Of a stretch of DNA of 64,000 bases, positions 1 to 12,800 are shown piece after piece. Origin of the DNA: Selaginella moellendorffii (taxonomy: Eukaryota; Streptophyta; Lycopodiopsida; Selaginellales; Selaginellaceae); assembly GCF_000143415.4 (NCBI RefSeq), contig NW_003314283.1:1532272-1596271 (forward strand), in the 5' to 3' direction. Numbering within the stretch: position 1 is the first letter of the stretch; each line of letters begins with the position of its first letter. Below the pieces are notes generated by a model. It was given only the letters and a program-made list of their open reading frames with translations. It searched no databases and was not told the DNA's origin. The position numbers were made by a program, and so were the translations under genes.

Positions 1-790
1 CAGCGTCGTCCGAGCCGACGAGATCAGAGAAGACATGGCCATCCGAGGCGACGTTGTAGTGCACGCCTGGAGCATACACGGCCTTGATGAGATCCGCAAC
101 AATCTTCATGGAATGGATGGCCAGCTCCTCGGCCTTGTCCGGGCACTTTCCCAGAGTCTTGTCGGGATTGCACGACTTGACTGGAAATGCGGGCAAGACG
201 AACTCGAGTGGAATGTTTCTTGCGACGTGGTACCTCACCTTGTCCGCAAACCTCTGCTTGCCCCCACTTGTGAACCACTGGTCGTGCTTTGGGAAGTGGA
301 TGTAATTCTTCTCGATGATGTCCACAACTTGGGAGGTGATGTCGTCCACCTCTTGAGGTGTGTGCGAGCTGAAGGGCTCCAGAAGGCAATCTCTGGTCAT
401 GACGCCGTTGTCCAGCAGCAGAGAGGCCAGATAGCTCATGCTCTCGCTGTCCTCCTCCTGGAGATTGGGATCCTGGATGAAAACCACGCCCTCGAACCCG
501 TTCCCAATGTATCTCTCGTAGACGGTGGCTGTCCACTCCTGGTCAGCTGCTGCTCCAAGCATGGAAATGGTGTACTTGTTCATATCTGGAGCAACTGAGC
601 GTGTGGCCTGCTTTGCCGCCTCTAAATCTTCCGCCTTGTCGCTCGCGACCATGGAGGAGAACAAGAAATCGCACTTGGCTGCTAGTACTGGGACATGCCT
701 AGACGCAGATTGTGAGACGAAGCCAATCTCACCACTCTCTCTGTGGATGTACAGGAATGCAATCTTGTCCTTTGGATATGAACTTGCCAT
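1..790 (-). CDS. DIT1/PvcA-family isocyanide synthase, 5' part (3' end beyond left edge)
   Basis: The minus strand is open without interruption from an ATG at 790 to the window edge, about 263 codons, and reads MASSYPKDKIAFLYIH at the start. Family hallmarks lie near the left edge: KSCNPDKTLGKCPDKAEE (the family's 'FP.KS.N..K.LG..PD.AEE' block) and SDGHVFSDLVGSDD, a signature of the pyoverdine/dityrosine biosynthesis family (DIT1, PvcA). Known members turn L-tyrosine or tryptophan into an isonitrile, and yeast DIT1 works in spore-wall dityrosine synthesis; the substrate here cannot be told. No intron is seen in this part. It is head-to-head with the ABCG transporter at 1245. Two decayed relatives lie at 29536-30832 and 36800-37110. 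The family call is confident; plant function is inference. Confidence 0.82.
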   Translation of the reverse strand, partial: MASSYPKDKIAFLYIHRESGEIGFVSQSASRHVPVLAAKCDFLFSSMVASDKAEDLEAAKQATRSVAPDMNKYTISMLGAAADQEWTATVYERYIGNGFEGVVFIQDPNLQEEDSESMSYLASLLLDNGVMTRDCLLEPFSSHTPQEVDDITSQVVDIIEKNYIHFPKHDQWFTSGGKQRFADKVRYHVARNIPLEFVLPAFPVKSCNPDKTLGKCPDKAEELAIHSMKIVADLIKAVYAPGVHYNVASDGHVFSDLVGSDDA

Positions 791-1244
791 GGGTGTTATG
801 AAGAAAAAGAGAAAATCTCAAATTTCAGGCTAGAGGATGGAAGATTGTAGACTGGGATCGATGAATTGTCTGGGTTTCTCTGGTTGGGCTTTTATACCAG
901 GAAGCCGCCCGACGCGCTTGACTGGAAAATTATCAAACGTGGGCGATTGCCTTTGGGAAAAAAACGTGATTAGATTTTAACTGATATCATCGGAAAGGAA
1001 GTTTGATATGTAATTTCCTCTCGTGACCTTCCTACCAAGTTCCGCTTGACAACCACGGAAAACAAGATCTTTGATATCGTCAACATTTTCTATACATTTT
1101 TCTACAGTGTCGCCTACCAGCGTTGATTGTCGGGTCAAAGCTTTTCTCTTTGGCGGTACTGTGATAGTAAATGGGTGAGAGCATAAGAACCTCTTCTTTG
1201 TGAGCTCTGCGTTTTGTGGAAAGTGGAAACACCATTGATCGACC
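791..1244. promoter_or_regulatory. Divergent intergenic region between isocyanide synthase (-) and ABCG copy 1 (+)
   Basis: These 454 bases separate two start codons pointing away from each other and must hold both promoters. A TATA box for the minus gene is visible; I see no convincing TATA box for the plus gene. No gene of its own is seen here. Shared control of the two genes is inference from arrangement. Confidence 0.5.
887..898 (-). promoter_or_regulatory. TATA box of the isocyanide synthase gene
   Basis: Reads GGTATAAAAGCC on the minus strand, about 100 bases upstream of the ATG at 790. Spacing fits a core promoter with a short 5' leader. Call rests on motif and position only. Confidence 0.5.
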
Positions 1245-4200
1245 ATGGAGGCTGCAATGACGGGTGACCATTTTTCCGAGAGTGGATCGCTTCGTGTCGA
1301 CGACGAGGAGGCTCTCAAATGGGTTGCGTTGGAAAAGCTTCCCACGCACAATCGTCTCAGGACAGCCCTCCTCCAGAATCTCGGGGAGGATGGACAGGAA
1401 ATTGCTTATCAGGATGTCAAGAAGCTCGGATTCCAAGAGAAGAGGGGCCTCATCGAAAAGCTGCTGGGCGTCCAGGAATCAGAGGACGAGATCTTCGTCA
1501 AGAGGCTCCGCGAAAGAATCGATAGGCAAGTTCCAAGTTCTTACAACTTGTCAATCTCTTTGGAAGGGTTTTTTTCTTAGTTCTTTAGTTCTTTGTTTGC
1601 AGGGTTGGAGTCGAGCTTCCCAAAATCGAAGTCCGGTTTGAGGGTCTCACTGTTGAGGCTCAAACTCATGTGGGAAAGAGAGCTCTTCCCACGCTCTACA
1701 ACTTTGTTGTCAATGGGGTGGAGAGAATTCTCGGCTTGCTTCATCTCATTTCATCAAACAAGCATCCACTCAAAGTCTTGCGCAATATCAGTGGCATCAT
1801 CAAGCCCTCCAGGTTTGTAGTGCTTCCTTCAATTCGCAAGAACTCCAATGAACTAGAACTCATCTTACTTTCTTTCATTGAGACAGGATGACTTTGCTCT
1901 TGGGTCCTCCCAGTGCGGGCAAAACTACACTCCTTCTTGCACTCGCTGGGAAACTAGACAAGTCACTTAAGGCAAGAACAAGCTCTCAGAAGTTCTCATC
2001 CTCGAAAAAATATGAAGAATTTTCTCTACAGTTTTTATTTATCTTCTTTTTTCTTTTCATACAGGTTTCGGGTCGCATCACCTACAATGGCTCTGATATG
2101 ACAGAGTTTGTGCCGCAAAGAACTTCTGCCTACATTAGCCAGCATGACTTGCATATGGGAGAACTGACCGTGAGAGAGACCTTTGATTTTTCTTCCCGGT
2201 GCCAAGGTGTTGGAAGCAGACATGGTAATATAATCTTCATCGCTATTGCATCACAGCTACTGACTATCGCCAGCTCTTTGTTCTCTAAAACAGAAATGGT
2301 TATGGAGCTGGCAAGAAGAGAAAAGAATGCCAAAATCAAACCCGACCTTGCTATTGATGCTTACATGAAGGCAAGGAACTTAACAAAAATGAATCAACTT
2401 TCTTATGTTTTCTGTGGAAACAGGCTTCTGCTATCAAAGGTCAGGCAACCACCATTGTCACAGATTACATCTTGAAGGTATGAGTGCCATTTTCTTAGCT
2501 AGTACCTTAGTTTAATATCATTGATTTTCTTTCTTTTCTTTCTTTTCGTCCTGTAGATCCTAGGATTGGATATCTGCGCTGATACAGTTATTGGAGATGC
2601 AATGCGCAGAGGTATCTCCGGTGGACAAAAGAAGCGTGTTACTACTGGTTAGTCCTAAAACAATTGGATTGCAGAATTGCTTACAAGTTCTTTCCTAAAC
2701 TTTCAGGGGAGATGCTGGTCGGGCCAGCCAAATCTCTTTTTATGGACGAGATTTCAACTGGTCTTGACACCTCCACCACGTACCAAATCGTGAAAAGCTT
2801 GAGGCAGTCGGTTCATGTCTTGGATGCTACTGTGATTGTGTCTCTGCTACAACCAGCCCCGGAAACTTACGAGCTCTTCGACGACTTGATCCTCCTGGCC
2901 GAAGGCCAGATTGTTTATCAGGGCCCGCGGGATCTTGTGCTCGATTTCTTCGACTCCCAGGGATTCAAGTGTCCTGCAAGGAAAGGAGTCGCGGATTTCC
3001 TACAAGAAGTCACGTCGAGAAAAGACCAAGAGCAGTACTGGGCTGACGAGGAGAAGCCTTACGAATACGTATCCGTAGAGAAATTCTCAAGCGCATTCCG
3101 GCAGTTTCATGTTGGTCAGAACTTAGCCGAGGAGTTTTCGACGCCTTTTGACACGACTAAATCTCATCCAGCGGCACTTGTGACGAAGAAATACGGCCTC
3201 GGCAAGTGGGACATTTTCAAAGCAGTCCTGGCGAGGCAGATGCTCCTGATGAAAAGGGACTCTTTTGTCTACGTCTTCAAGTGTACACAGGTACGTAGAT
3301 GTTGATAATCTCGAGTCACTAAAGCAGAATTCGACTTTGCAGCTCTTTATCATGGCCGCGATCACGATGACAGTTTTCTTACGGACAAATATTCATGCCA
3401 ACAACGTAAATGATGCGACACTGTACATGGGAGCATTGTTTTTTGGTCTGGCTACTATCATGTTCAGTGGTTTCGCTGAGGTCTCCATGACAATCCAACG
3501 CCTCCCAGTGTTTTTCAAGCAAAGGGACCAAAAGCTATTTCCTGCCTGGGCATACTCAATCTCTACAATAATCACAAGGCTTCCACTCTCGCTGCTGGAA
3601 TCAGCAATCTGGGTGTTCATGACATACTACGTTATCGGCTTCGCTCCCAGCGCTTCAAGGTTTGTAAAACTTCTTACAAGGCTTGTTGATATCTCTAAGA
3701 CATTTGTTAACTTTTTGACAGACTCTTTCGCCAGTTCTTGCTTCTGTTCTTGGTCCATCAGATGGCAGGAGGACTTTTCCGATTTATCGCTGCACTCTCA
3801 CAGAAAATCGTCATAGCAAACACGTTTGGCTCGTTCGCGCTCTTGGTCATCTTTGCGCTGGGTGGCTTTGTTCTCTCAAGAGGTAAAAGACTTGTTTCTC
3901 GCTGTTTATAGCATCTAATTTTCTTCCTTTTCATTTGGTTCCAGATAGCATACATCCTTGGTGGATCTGGGGCTATTGGTCGTCTCCAATGATGTATGGG
4001 CAAAACGCACTTGCTGTCAATGAGTTTAGTGCAACAAGGTGGCAGCGGGTGAGTCTTATTTAAAAACTAGCTCAGAAGTTTGATCACCTTCTCTCTTTCC
4101 TGTAGATGGATGGGAATGCCACGATTGCGAGGAACTTCTTACAGTCCCGAGGACTCTTTGCTGATGGATACTGGTATTGGATTGGAGCTGGTGCTCAGCT

Positions 4201-6899
4201 TGGTTACATTATCTTTTTCAATGTTGGCTTCACGTTGGCTTTGACCTATCTCCGCGGTAAGTGATCACTCTTAAAGCTTTTCTCACAAACTTACGAAGTG
4301 TGCTCTTCTTATCTCTGGCAGCTCCAAGTAAATCCAATCAAGCAATAGCATCTGTGGAAACGACCAAAACGTACAAAAACCAGTTCAAAGCTTCTGATAG
4401 AGGTAAATTTACTATTTTCACGACCACGAGCGAGATCTGATTTCCATACCTTAATGCAGCTAACGAGATCGAGCTGAGCCAACCAGCTGAAAAGAAGAAG
4501 GGAATGGTTCTTCCTTTCAAGCCTCTGGCGTTGTCGTTCAGCAATGTCAACTATTACGTAGACATGCCTCCGGTTGGTTTGCAAAACTGAGCTCTTTCTC
4601 ATGCGAAGTTCTCACATTGCTCATTTGATCACTTCCAGGAGATGCTAAAACAAGGCGTCACAGAGAGTAGACTCCAGCTTCTTCACGACATAAGCAGCAG
4701 CTTCAGGCCTGGAGTTCTCACGGCTCTGATGGGCGTAAGTGGAGCTGGAAAAACTACACTCATGGATGTTTTGGCTGGACGTAAAACTGGTGGCCACATC
4801 GAGGGTGAGATCTCCATCTCGGGATATCCAAAGAGGCAGGAAACTTTCACCAGAGTCTCTGGCTATTGCGAGCAAAACGATATCCACTCGCCAAATGTGA
4901 CTGTCTACGAATCGCTCGTCTTTTCTGCTTGGCTTCGACTGTCAGAGGATGTATCAAAAGAGACCAGACTGGTGAGTGCTTTTTCACAGGTTTCAGAGGT
5001 TTCAGAGGTTTCTCACTCTGTCGTTATTTCTTGTTTTCGTTGGCTTTCAAGTTTCTCACGATTCTTGGTTGTTTTCTTGTGTAGATGTTTGTAGAGGAGA
5101 TCATGGAGCTTGTGGAGCTCACTCCTATCCGCGATGCTATCGTTGGTCGCCCTGGAATGGACGGGCTCTCCACGGAGCAGCGAAAGAGACTGACTGTAGC
5201 AGTGGAACTCGTTGCAAATCCCTCCATCATTTTTATGGACGAGCCAACTTCGGGTCTGGACGCTCGGGCTGCCGCGATTGTCATGAGAACAGTACGCAAT
5301 ACCGTCAACACGGGACGCACCGTCGTTTGTACCATTCACCAGCCGAGCATTGACATCTTCGAATCCTTTGATGAGGTAAGATCTTCTGATCAACAGAGAG
5401 TTTCTCTTTTCCCACTTTTGTGCTGATTGTTATGTTTGTGGTGTTTAGCTGCTGCTCATGCAACGAGGTGGCCGAGTGATTTACTCTGGTCCTCTTGGAA
5501 AACATTCGAGCAGACTCATCGAATACTTCGAAGTAAGTTTCATATAGTTTTTCTCCAACACTGCATTGTTAACGAGAGACTTTGTTTGCACAGGCTGTTC
5601 CTGGGGTTCCTCGTATCCACGACGGCTACAATCCAGCAACTTGGATGCTCGAGGTGACGAATCCGGATGTAGAATACCGGCTCAATGTGAACTACACTGA
5701 GATCTACAAGTCGTCAACTCTCTACCAGTGAGTTTTAATATTCTTTTGCTGAGAGTTTTGGGACTGATCAATGCATTACCAGCCACAACCAAGCTGTGAT
5801 TGCTGATCTACGCACACCTCCTCCAGGCTCGGTCGACTTGTCTTTTCCTTCGGAATTTCCTCTCTCGTTTGGGGGACAAGTAATGGCCTGCTTGTGGAAG
5901 CAGCATCGATCTTACTGGAAGAATCCTTACTATGTTTTGGGACGCCTGTTCTTCACGCTCACTGCTGCTCTCATGTTTGGCACCATGTTTTGGGACGTTG
6001 GCTCAAAGAGGTGGGCAAGCTTTAATCCTGATCTTTTCACAAAGTTTATGTTTACTTTGCAGGGAAAGGCAGCAAGACCTCTTTAACCTCATGGGATCCA
6101 TGTATTCTGCCGTGTATTTTATTGGAGTTTGCAACGCAGCGGGGATTCAACCAGTTGTTTCAGTAGAGCGAGCTGTATACTATCGAGAAAAAGCTGCTGG
6201 AATGTATTCAGCTCTCCCCTATGCCTTTGCTCAGGTAAAGTTACATAGCGTTGGCTATGGTGGCAAGAATCTTACTTGAAAGCGTCCTTTTCAGGTGATC
6301 ATCGAGCTATTCTACGTTTTGGTTCAGGCAGTTTCATACGCGGGCATTGTTTACTCAATGATGAAACTCGAGTGGACGGCCGCAAAGTTTTTGTGGTTCG
6401 TTTTCTTCTCCTACTTCTCCTTCCTCTTTTTCACGCTCTACGGGATGATGGCCGTGGCAATCACGCCCAACGAGAGGGTGGCGGCAATTTCTTCCACTGG
6501 ATTCTACGCGCTGTGGAACCTCTTCTCGGGCTTCCTCATCCCTCGACCGGTGCGTATATGATCAATCTTTTTTCGCGTTTGCCCGATCGAGGAGACTCAT
6601 TTTTTTTCTCTTGCACGATGCAGAGCATGCCAATATGGTGGAGATGGTGCTACTGGCTTTCGCCACCCGCGTGGACTCTGTATGGAATCATCACTTCTCA
6701 GCTCGGGGATATCACTGCGCCACTGAGGCTCACAGACGAGACGAGGCTGCCAGTGCCAGTGCAAGAGTTTTTGAGAGACTACTTCGGCTACGAGCGCGAT
6801 TTCCTGGGTGTGGTCGCAGGCGTGCATGTTGCGCTCGTCGTTACAATCGCGATCGTCTTCGGCCTGTGCATCAAGTTCTTGAACTTCCAGAGACGATAA
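1245..6899 (+). CDS. Full-size ABCG (PDR-type) ABC transporter, tandem copy 1
   Basis: Twenty-two coding exons sum to 4242 bases, 1413 residues, the normal PDR length. Domain order is NBD1-TMD1-NBD2-TMD2, as in PDR proteins. NBD1 has Walker [10 protein letters not shown] (about residue 170), signature ISGGQKKR and Walker [12 protein letters not shown]2 has GVSGAGKTT, the degenerate signature LSTEQRKRL and [12 protein letters not shown]. Two blocks of hydrophobic helices follow the NBDs, and the protein ends [13 protein letters not shown]. Such plasma-membrane pumps export terpenoids, phenolics, hormones or wall precursors; this one's cargo is unknown. Introns after exons 1, 3 and 5 (1526-1602, 1972-2064, 2371-2423) start with GC. 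The intron at 1813-1886 is absent from copy 2. All domains look intact. Confidence 0.95.
1813..1886 (+). other. Intron present in ABCG copy 1 but precisely absent in copy 2
   Basis: The exon ends ...CCCTCCAG, a 74-base GT-AG intron follows, and the next exon starts GATGACTTTG, splitting an Arg codon as AG|G. In copy 2 (around 10380-10388) the same codons run on without interruption as TCCAGGATGACT. The exact removal points to clean intron loss in copy 2 or gain in copy 1. Confidence 0.85.
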
Positions 6900-7107
6900 A
6901 GCATCGCCAACACATTTTTGCTCCAGTTTTGATAAATGTAAATATTAAACAGGGATGTAATCCTACTCTGATTAATTAATATTTAATTCCAATGGTCAAT
7001 GTTTGGTGCTCCCAATCCGGATCAGAACCGCAGAGCAATGGAAGCACGTAATCATATAACAGGTCAGAGAAATCTACTGTAATGACATAACGCTTTTGTG
7101 CTTGCAG

Positions 7108-7535
7108 GGCTTGTTCCCAGCGCAGCTGCGAAATTGTCTACACTCTTTTACGTTCGGAGCATTTCCCTCCGGAGCACAACAATGGGCGTTACATGATCCG
7201 AGAGGCGAGCAGCACCCTGATGCAGTATGGCCAAGCAGCTTTACAAAGCGTGCTCGGAGAAGACGGAACAAAAAAGTATCCAGAAGAGTTTCACGCGCGA
7301 TCATCGTCACAGGCGGTGCAGCTACAGGTTCTTTCATTCTCTTCGTTTAAGTTTTCCCTTGACGCGCTCCCTTTTGCTCCAGGCTTACTGTGTAGGTGAA
7401 GGAAACGACCGAGTTTCATCCTGCTTTTCAATTATAGCTGCCGAGCCAGAGCTGTGGCCCCGCACTCACGCAGCCTCATATCGCCGGTTGTGGGATTTGG
7501 TGAGGCAGATTGCAGCTATCGACAAGGAGACATGA
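7108..7535 (+). pseudogene. Two-exon 3' gene fragment of unknown family
   Basis: An open exon follows a good acceptor (cttgcag ending 7107), running to CTACAG at 7327. A 55-base intron (7328-7382) and a second exon ending in TGA at 7535 follow in the same phase. The C-terminus reads RRLWDLVRQIAAIDKET. No start codon or upstream exon in the right phase is visible after the ABCG gene ends at 6899, so this looks like the 3' end of a lost gene. I do not recognise the family. Confidence 0.35.
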
Positions 7536-7749
7536 ACTTGTCCTGGAGAGCTCTTGGAAGAAGCCAGCAAGCTTGAATACCGTTGTTAAGTTACTCTTGG
7601 TTGAGAGTCTATTGTTGTGCATAGCATCATTCTTGAGCCTTTTTGTTGTTATGAGCCATAGATAAAACTCGTCCTGTGCTTTCCATTATATTGTCACAGT
7701 TCCTTGTTTGGAAAAACTACAAGTCATCAAGGGACATTGTCTTTCTTCC

Positions 7750-8220
7750 ACTCTAGATTCTCATACCATTCATGGATGGATGGTGGAGCTCCTTCGAAGC
7801 CCAGGATTTCTTGTTCTTGTCAAACATTTCAGCTTGGAACTTCCATTCCTTTTTCCCGCCTCCAACATCCGATTTGATTTCGGTCCGGGCATTGTTTTCC
7901 GCTGGAGTGGTGGTCGTTTGCGGGGCCGCCACAGCTGCTTGGTACTTTCTGATAGGCCGTGATCATTGATTTGATGCCTAGCTCGAATGAATCCAGTCCC
8001 TCGGGCAGTTTTACCGGGCAGGAATCCATGGCAGCCACACTTCCCTCGCCGATGGCACGGTTTCAACTTCAATGTTGCCTAACGGGTGTAGCTTGATGGT
8101 AGAGGCAGAAATCGTCTTTTTGTTCACCACCATAAACTCTCTTCCTTCCCCTAGGTCCTTGGTGAGTCGTTGAAGGGTATCTACTTTCCAATATCATCCA
8201 GAAGTTCCTTACCTATGTTT
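7750..8220 (-). pseudogene. Decayed coding remnant, unknown family
   Basis: Protein-like stretches on the minus strand fall into different frames: KTISASTIKLHPLGNIEVET (about 8045-8105), then LPEGLDSFELGIKSMITAY (about 7950-8010), then GGKKEWKFQAEMFDKNKKSW (about 7800-7860). Single-base shifts and a stop separate them. The order suggests one decayed reading frame. I cannot name the family. Confidence 0.3.
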
Positions 8221-8509
8221 TTTCTAGAAAATCATCCACAACCTATGTAACTGTGTCAATTAAAGCCCACAAAGAAGTGATAAGAGCCTGGTCCACTTTG
8301 AGTGAGCAATTTATAGCTTGTTCATGAATGATCGATCATACCTTGAGCACTACCTGAAACGTACTTTGACAATCGTTTTCATGTTAATCAAGCCAGAGTT
8401 TGTAGCACCATCTACAACTAAAGAGAACAATGTAGGCATCTTTTCCTAAAAATTCTACAGAAAAACAGAGAATGCCGACTGCCAGCTTCCCCGATCGTCA
8501 TCATCCTGG

Positions 8510-9281
8510 TCATCCCCATGTTGTCAAATAAGCAAAGATGCATCTTACGGTGTGGGAGCCATGGCAAGGCAATAAGTGGTACTTGTCATGAGCTACTTTT
8601 TGTATGCTGGCGATGTCCGTGCAGGAATTCATATGCTCCACGAAGCCCTCGAGATCAATCTCAAAAGCAGTTCCCTGCCTCTCCAGAACAAAATCTTCCA
8701 GAGCAGGATGCTTGAACACCTCTTCAGCGGGGAAAGTCATCTTGGTTGGGCTTGCTGAAGCTCCTGATCGTGTCCTTGCCCCATGACCGGCACCCCACAA
8801 AAAACTTGTAGCTCCCCTTTCGAGCCATCTCGTCGTACTCGAGAGAAAACCCAAACACCAGATTCACAGACTCAAGCGCGAGAGAGTTCTTCTCCAAGAT
8901 TGCATCATCCTCGCTGGTGAACGCAACTTCTCCCACCACGATCGGCTCCACAAACCCGTCGCTGCTCTTGGCTCCAAAATCCACCTTCTTGATCACGCCG
9001 GAGGAAAGGATCAAATGAGGGAACCCAAAACATACCCTCCTCATGCCGGTCTCGGGTATGAGGGTGGCCGCCATCCACATCCGAGCTTGGCCATGGAAAT
9101 GAGTGTTGTCCCCGCACACCAACAAGCTGCCATTCTCGTATTGCACGCCATAACTCGTGATCTCTTCGTAGTTTAGTAGCGCCTTGGCTTCCTCCCCGGA
9201 CACGCCATCGCACACAAGAAACGGCCCTTGCCTCAAGCGTCTCCGGCGAGTAACATCATCCAGCACGAGCTTAGCCTTCTT
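8510..9281 (-). pseudogene. Frameshifted gene fragment, unknown family
   Basis: From a splice-acceptor-like TAG at 9282 the minus strand is open through MLDDVTRRRRLRQGPFLVCD (about 9207-9266) and VGCRSWGKDTIRSFSKP. It then meets a stop at about 8724. A second frame continues at once with FPAEEVFKHPALEDF and ends at 8510. One extra A in the run CCCAACC near 8740 would explain the shift. No 5' exon is recognisable in 9282-9830. It lies between the two ABCG copies. It could also be a live gene with a sequencing error; function unknown. Confidence 0.45.
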
Positions 9282-9830
9282 CTACAAGAGACTTTACACG
9301 CCTAGACTTTAAATCGCTACTCATTTATAAATTTAACCCTAGTCATCATGCACACATTTAGAGATGGTTGATATTAACAATGGTTCTCCTGAGCCCTGTT
9401 TATAAAGGCATGATCACGTACAAATAAACTATGTAACTACTACAAATACTTTCTAGGTGCAGAATTTCACGCGCTTAACCGGAATGAAGCCACTGATCTT
9501 AGAAAGTGTTATCTCGGAAACAAGATAACGTACCTCGGCGTGGGAATGTTTTGACTATTGAAACGCGGACCACGATTTAAACAATACAAAGTCATGAAAG
9601 GAAGCCTCGTATGAAACTTTTTGCGATGAGCTTCCTCGTTTGACAGCTGACAAAGAGAAAAACTCTGCTTCAACGCATAACATTTTACCAGTGTATTATA
9701 ATTGTCAAGTAGAGCCTACCAACTTTGATCTCGCGCTCAAGAGACTTGTATTGTAAAATCAGAGAAGACTGGAGCATAAAAACCCGAGCATTTGCTTCCC
9801 TTGGTATCTAAACACATTCATCGATCGATC
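9282..9830 (+). promoter_or_regulatory. Upstream region of ABCG copy 2
   Basis: No gene is supported here. A weak TATA-like CATAAAAA sits at about 9775, some 55 bases before the ATG at 9831. The sequence shows no long match to the upstream region of ABCG copy 1, so the duplicated copies appear to have different promoters. Confidence 0.35.
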
Positions 9831-12800
9831 ATGGAGGTGGCAATGTCGGGTGATTGTTTTTCCGAGAGTGGATCGATTCGTTTCGATGATGAAGAGGCTC
9901 TCAAGTGGGTTGCGTTGGAAAAGCTTCCAACCCACAATCGTCTCAGGACAGCACTCCTCCAAAATCTTGGGGAGAATGGGGGGCAGCAAATTACTTATCA
10001 GGATGTGAAGAAGCTCGGATCACAAGAAAAGAGGGGCCTCATCCAGAAGCTGCTGGGCGTCCAGGAGTCGGAGGACGAGAAGTTCGTCAGGAGGCTCCGA
10101 GAAAGAATCGATAGGCAAGCTCTTAACTTTGTCACATCGGGATTTTTCTCAGCTCTTTTCTTTTTCTGTTTGCAGGGTTGGAGTGGAGCTTCCCAAAATC
10201 GAAGTCCGGTTTGAGGGTCTCAATGTAGAAGCTGAGGCTCATGTGGGAAAGCGAGCTCTTCCAACGCTCTACAACTTTGTTGTCAATGGGGTGGAGGGAG
10301 TCCTCGGCTTGCTTCATCTCGTTCCATCAAACAAGCATCCACTCCAAGTCTTGCGCGATGTCCGTGGCATCATCAAGCCTTCCAGGATGACTTTGCTCTT
10401 GGGTCCTCCCAGTGCGGGCAAAACTACGCTCCTTCTAGCACTCGCCGGCAAATTGGACAAGTCACTCAAGGCAAGAACAAGTTCTTATCATCTAAAGTTT
10501 ATCAAGGAAGTTTCTCAAACTCCATTTTCTCTTTTCCCTCATCCAGGTTTCGGGTCGCATCACCTACAATGGCTCCGATATGACAGAGTTTGTGCCCCAG
10601 AGAACGTCAGCCTACATTAGCCAGCATGACTTGCATATGGGAGAATTGACAGTGAGAGAAACCTTTGATTTTTCTTCGAGGTGTCAAGGAGTTGGAAGCA
10701 GCCATGGTAATTATCTCCAAAGCTATTGCATCACAAGCTTTAGTACTGACTGACAACCTCTTTTTCTTGTCTACAACAGAAATGGTTATGGAGTTGGCTA
10801 GAAGAGAAAAGAATGCCAAGATCAAACCAGACCTTGATATTGATGCTTACATGAAGGTAAAGAACTTACGAAAAACGTCTCCACTTCCATATATTTTTGT
10901 GGAAACAGGCTTCTGCCATCCAAGGCCAGGAAACCACTATTGTCACGGATTACATCCTGAAGGTATTTCTTCAGTGCTATAATAGTTCAATGTGGACTGA
11001 GTTTTTATATATGTTTTCTCGTGTATAGATCCTCGGATTGGACATTTGTGCTGATACACTAGTTGGCGATGCAATGCGTAGAGGAATCTCTGGTGGACAA
11101 AAGAAGCGTGTTACTACTGGTGAGTGCTCCAACAATTGAGTCGCGAGCTTGCTAACAAGTTCTTAAAACTTTCAGGTGAGATGCTAGTTGGGCCAGCCAA
11201 ATCTCTTTTCATGGACGAGATATCGACTGGTCTCGACACCTCCACCACGTACCAAATTATAAAAAGTTTGAGGCATACGGTTCACGTGTTGGATGCTACG
11301 GTGGTTGTGTCCTTGCTACAACCGGCGCCAGAAACTTACGAGCTCTTCGACGACTTGATCCTCCTGGCCGAAGGCCAGATTGTTTATCAGGGTCCACGGG
11401 AGCTTGTGCTCGATTTCTTCGTCTCCCAGGGATTCAAGTGTCCTCCAAGGAAAGGAGTCGCAGATTTCCTACAAGAAGTAACGTCGAGAAAAGATCAGGA
11501 GCAGTACTGGGCCGTCGAGGACAAGCCTTACGAATACGTGTCCGTGGATAAATTCGCACGCGCATTCGAGGGATTTCATGTTGGTCAGAAGTTAGCCGAG
11601 GAGCTTTCAACGCGTTTTGACACAACTAAATCTCATCCAGCGGCACTTGTGACCAAGAAATACGGCCTTGGCAAGTGGGACATTTTCAAAGCAGTGATGG
11701 CAAGGCAAGTGCTTCTGATGAAAAGGGACGCTTTTGTCTACGTCTTCAAGTGTACACAGGTACGTAGATCTTTTTCACCCAGGATGATCTCAAGTGACTA
11801 AAGAAAAACTCGAATTTGCAGCTCTTTATCACGGCCTTGATCACTATGACCGTTTTCCTACGGACACACATTCAGTCCAACAGCACCGATGATGCGGAAC
11901 TTTACATGGGAGCCTTGTTTTTTGCCCTGGCTACGATCATGTTCAGTGGTTTTGTGGAGCTTTCCATGACGATCCAACGCCTTCCGGTGTTTTTCAAGCA
12001 ACGAGACCAAATGCTGTTTCCTGCCTGGGCATATTCGATCGCGACAGTAATTACGAGGCTTCCGCTCTCGCTTTTGGAAACAGCAATGTTTGTATTCATG
12101 ACATACTACGTGATTGGTTTCGCTCCTAGCGTTTCAAGGTTTGTAAAATCCTTACGAGGCTTTGTTGACATCTCTAATGGTTTATGTCATCTATTTTGAC
12201 AGACTCTTTCGCCAGTATCTAATTATATTCTTGGTCCATCAGATGGCCGGAGGACTCTTCCGGTTTATTGCTGCGCTCTCACAGAAGATGGTTGTAGCAA
12301 ACACTTTTGGGTCGTTTGCTCTGTTGGTCATCTTTTCGCTGGGTGGCTTTGTTCTCTCCAGAGGTAACGAAACTCGTTTCTCGCAGTTTGTAATATCTAA
12401 GTTTCTCCTATTTCTTGGTTCCAGATAGCATTCATGCTTGGTGGATCTGGGGGTACTGGTCGTCTCCAATGATGTATGGGCAAAGCGCTCTCGCTGTTAA
12501 TGAGTTTAGTGCATCAAGGTGGCAACAGGTGAGTCCTATCTAAGACAAGCATTTCATTCTCACAAGTTTAATCATCGATCTTTTCTTTCTTGTAGACTGA
12601 AGGGGACTCCACAGATGGAAGGAACTTCCTAGAGTCACGAGGACTTTTTTCTGATGATTACTGGTACTGGATTGGAGCTGGTGCTGAGCTTGGCTACGTC
12701 ATCCTTTTTAATGTTGGTTTCACTTTGGCCTTGACCTATCTTCGCGGTAAGAATTACTGATCACTCTTGAAGTTCTTACGTTATAAGATTTCCATCTATT

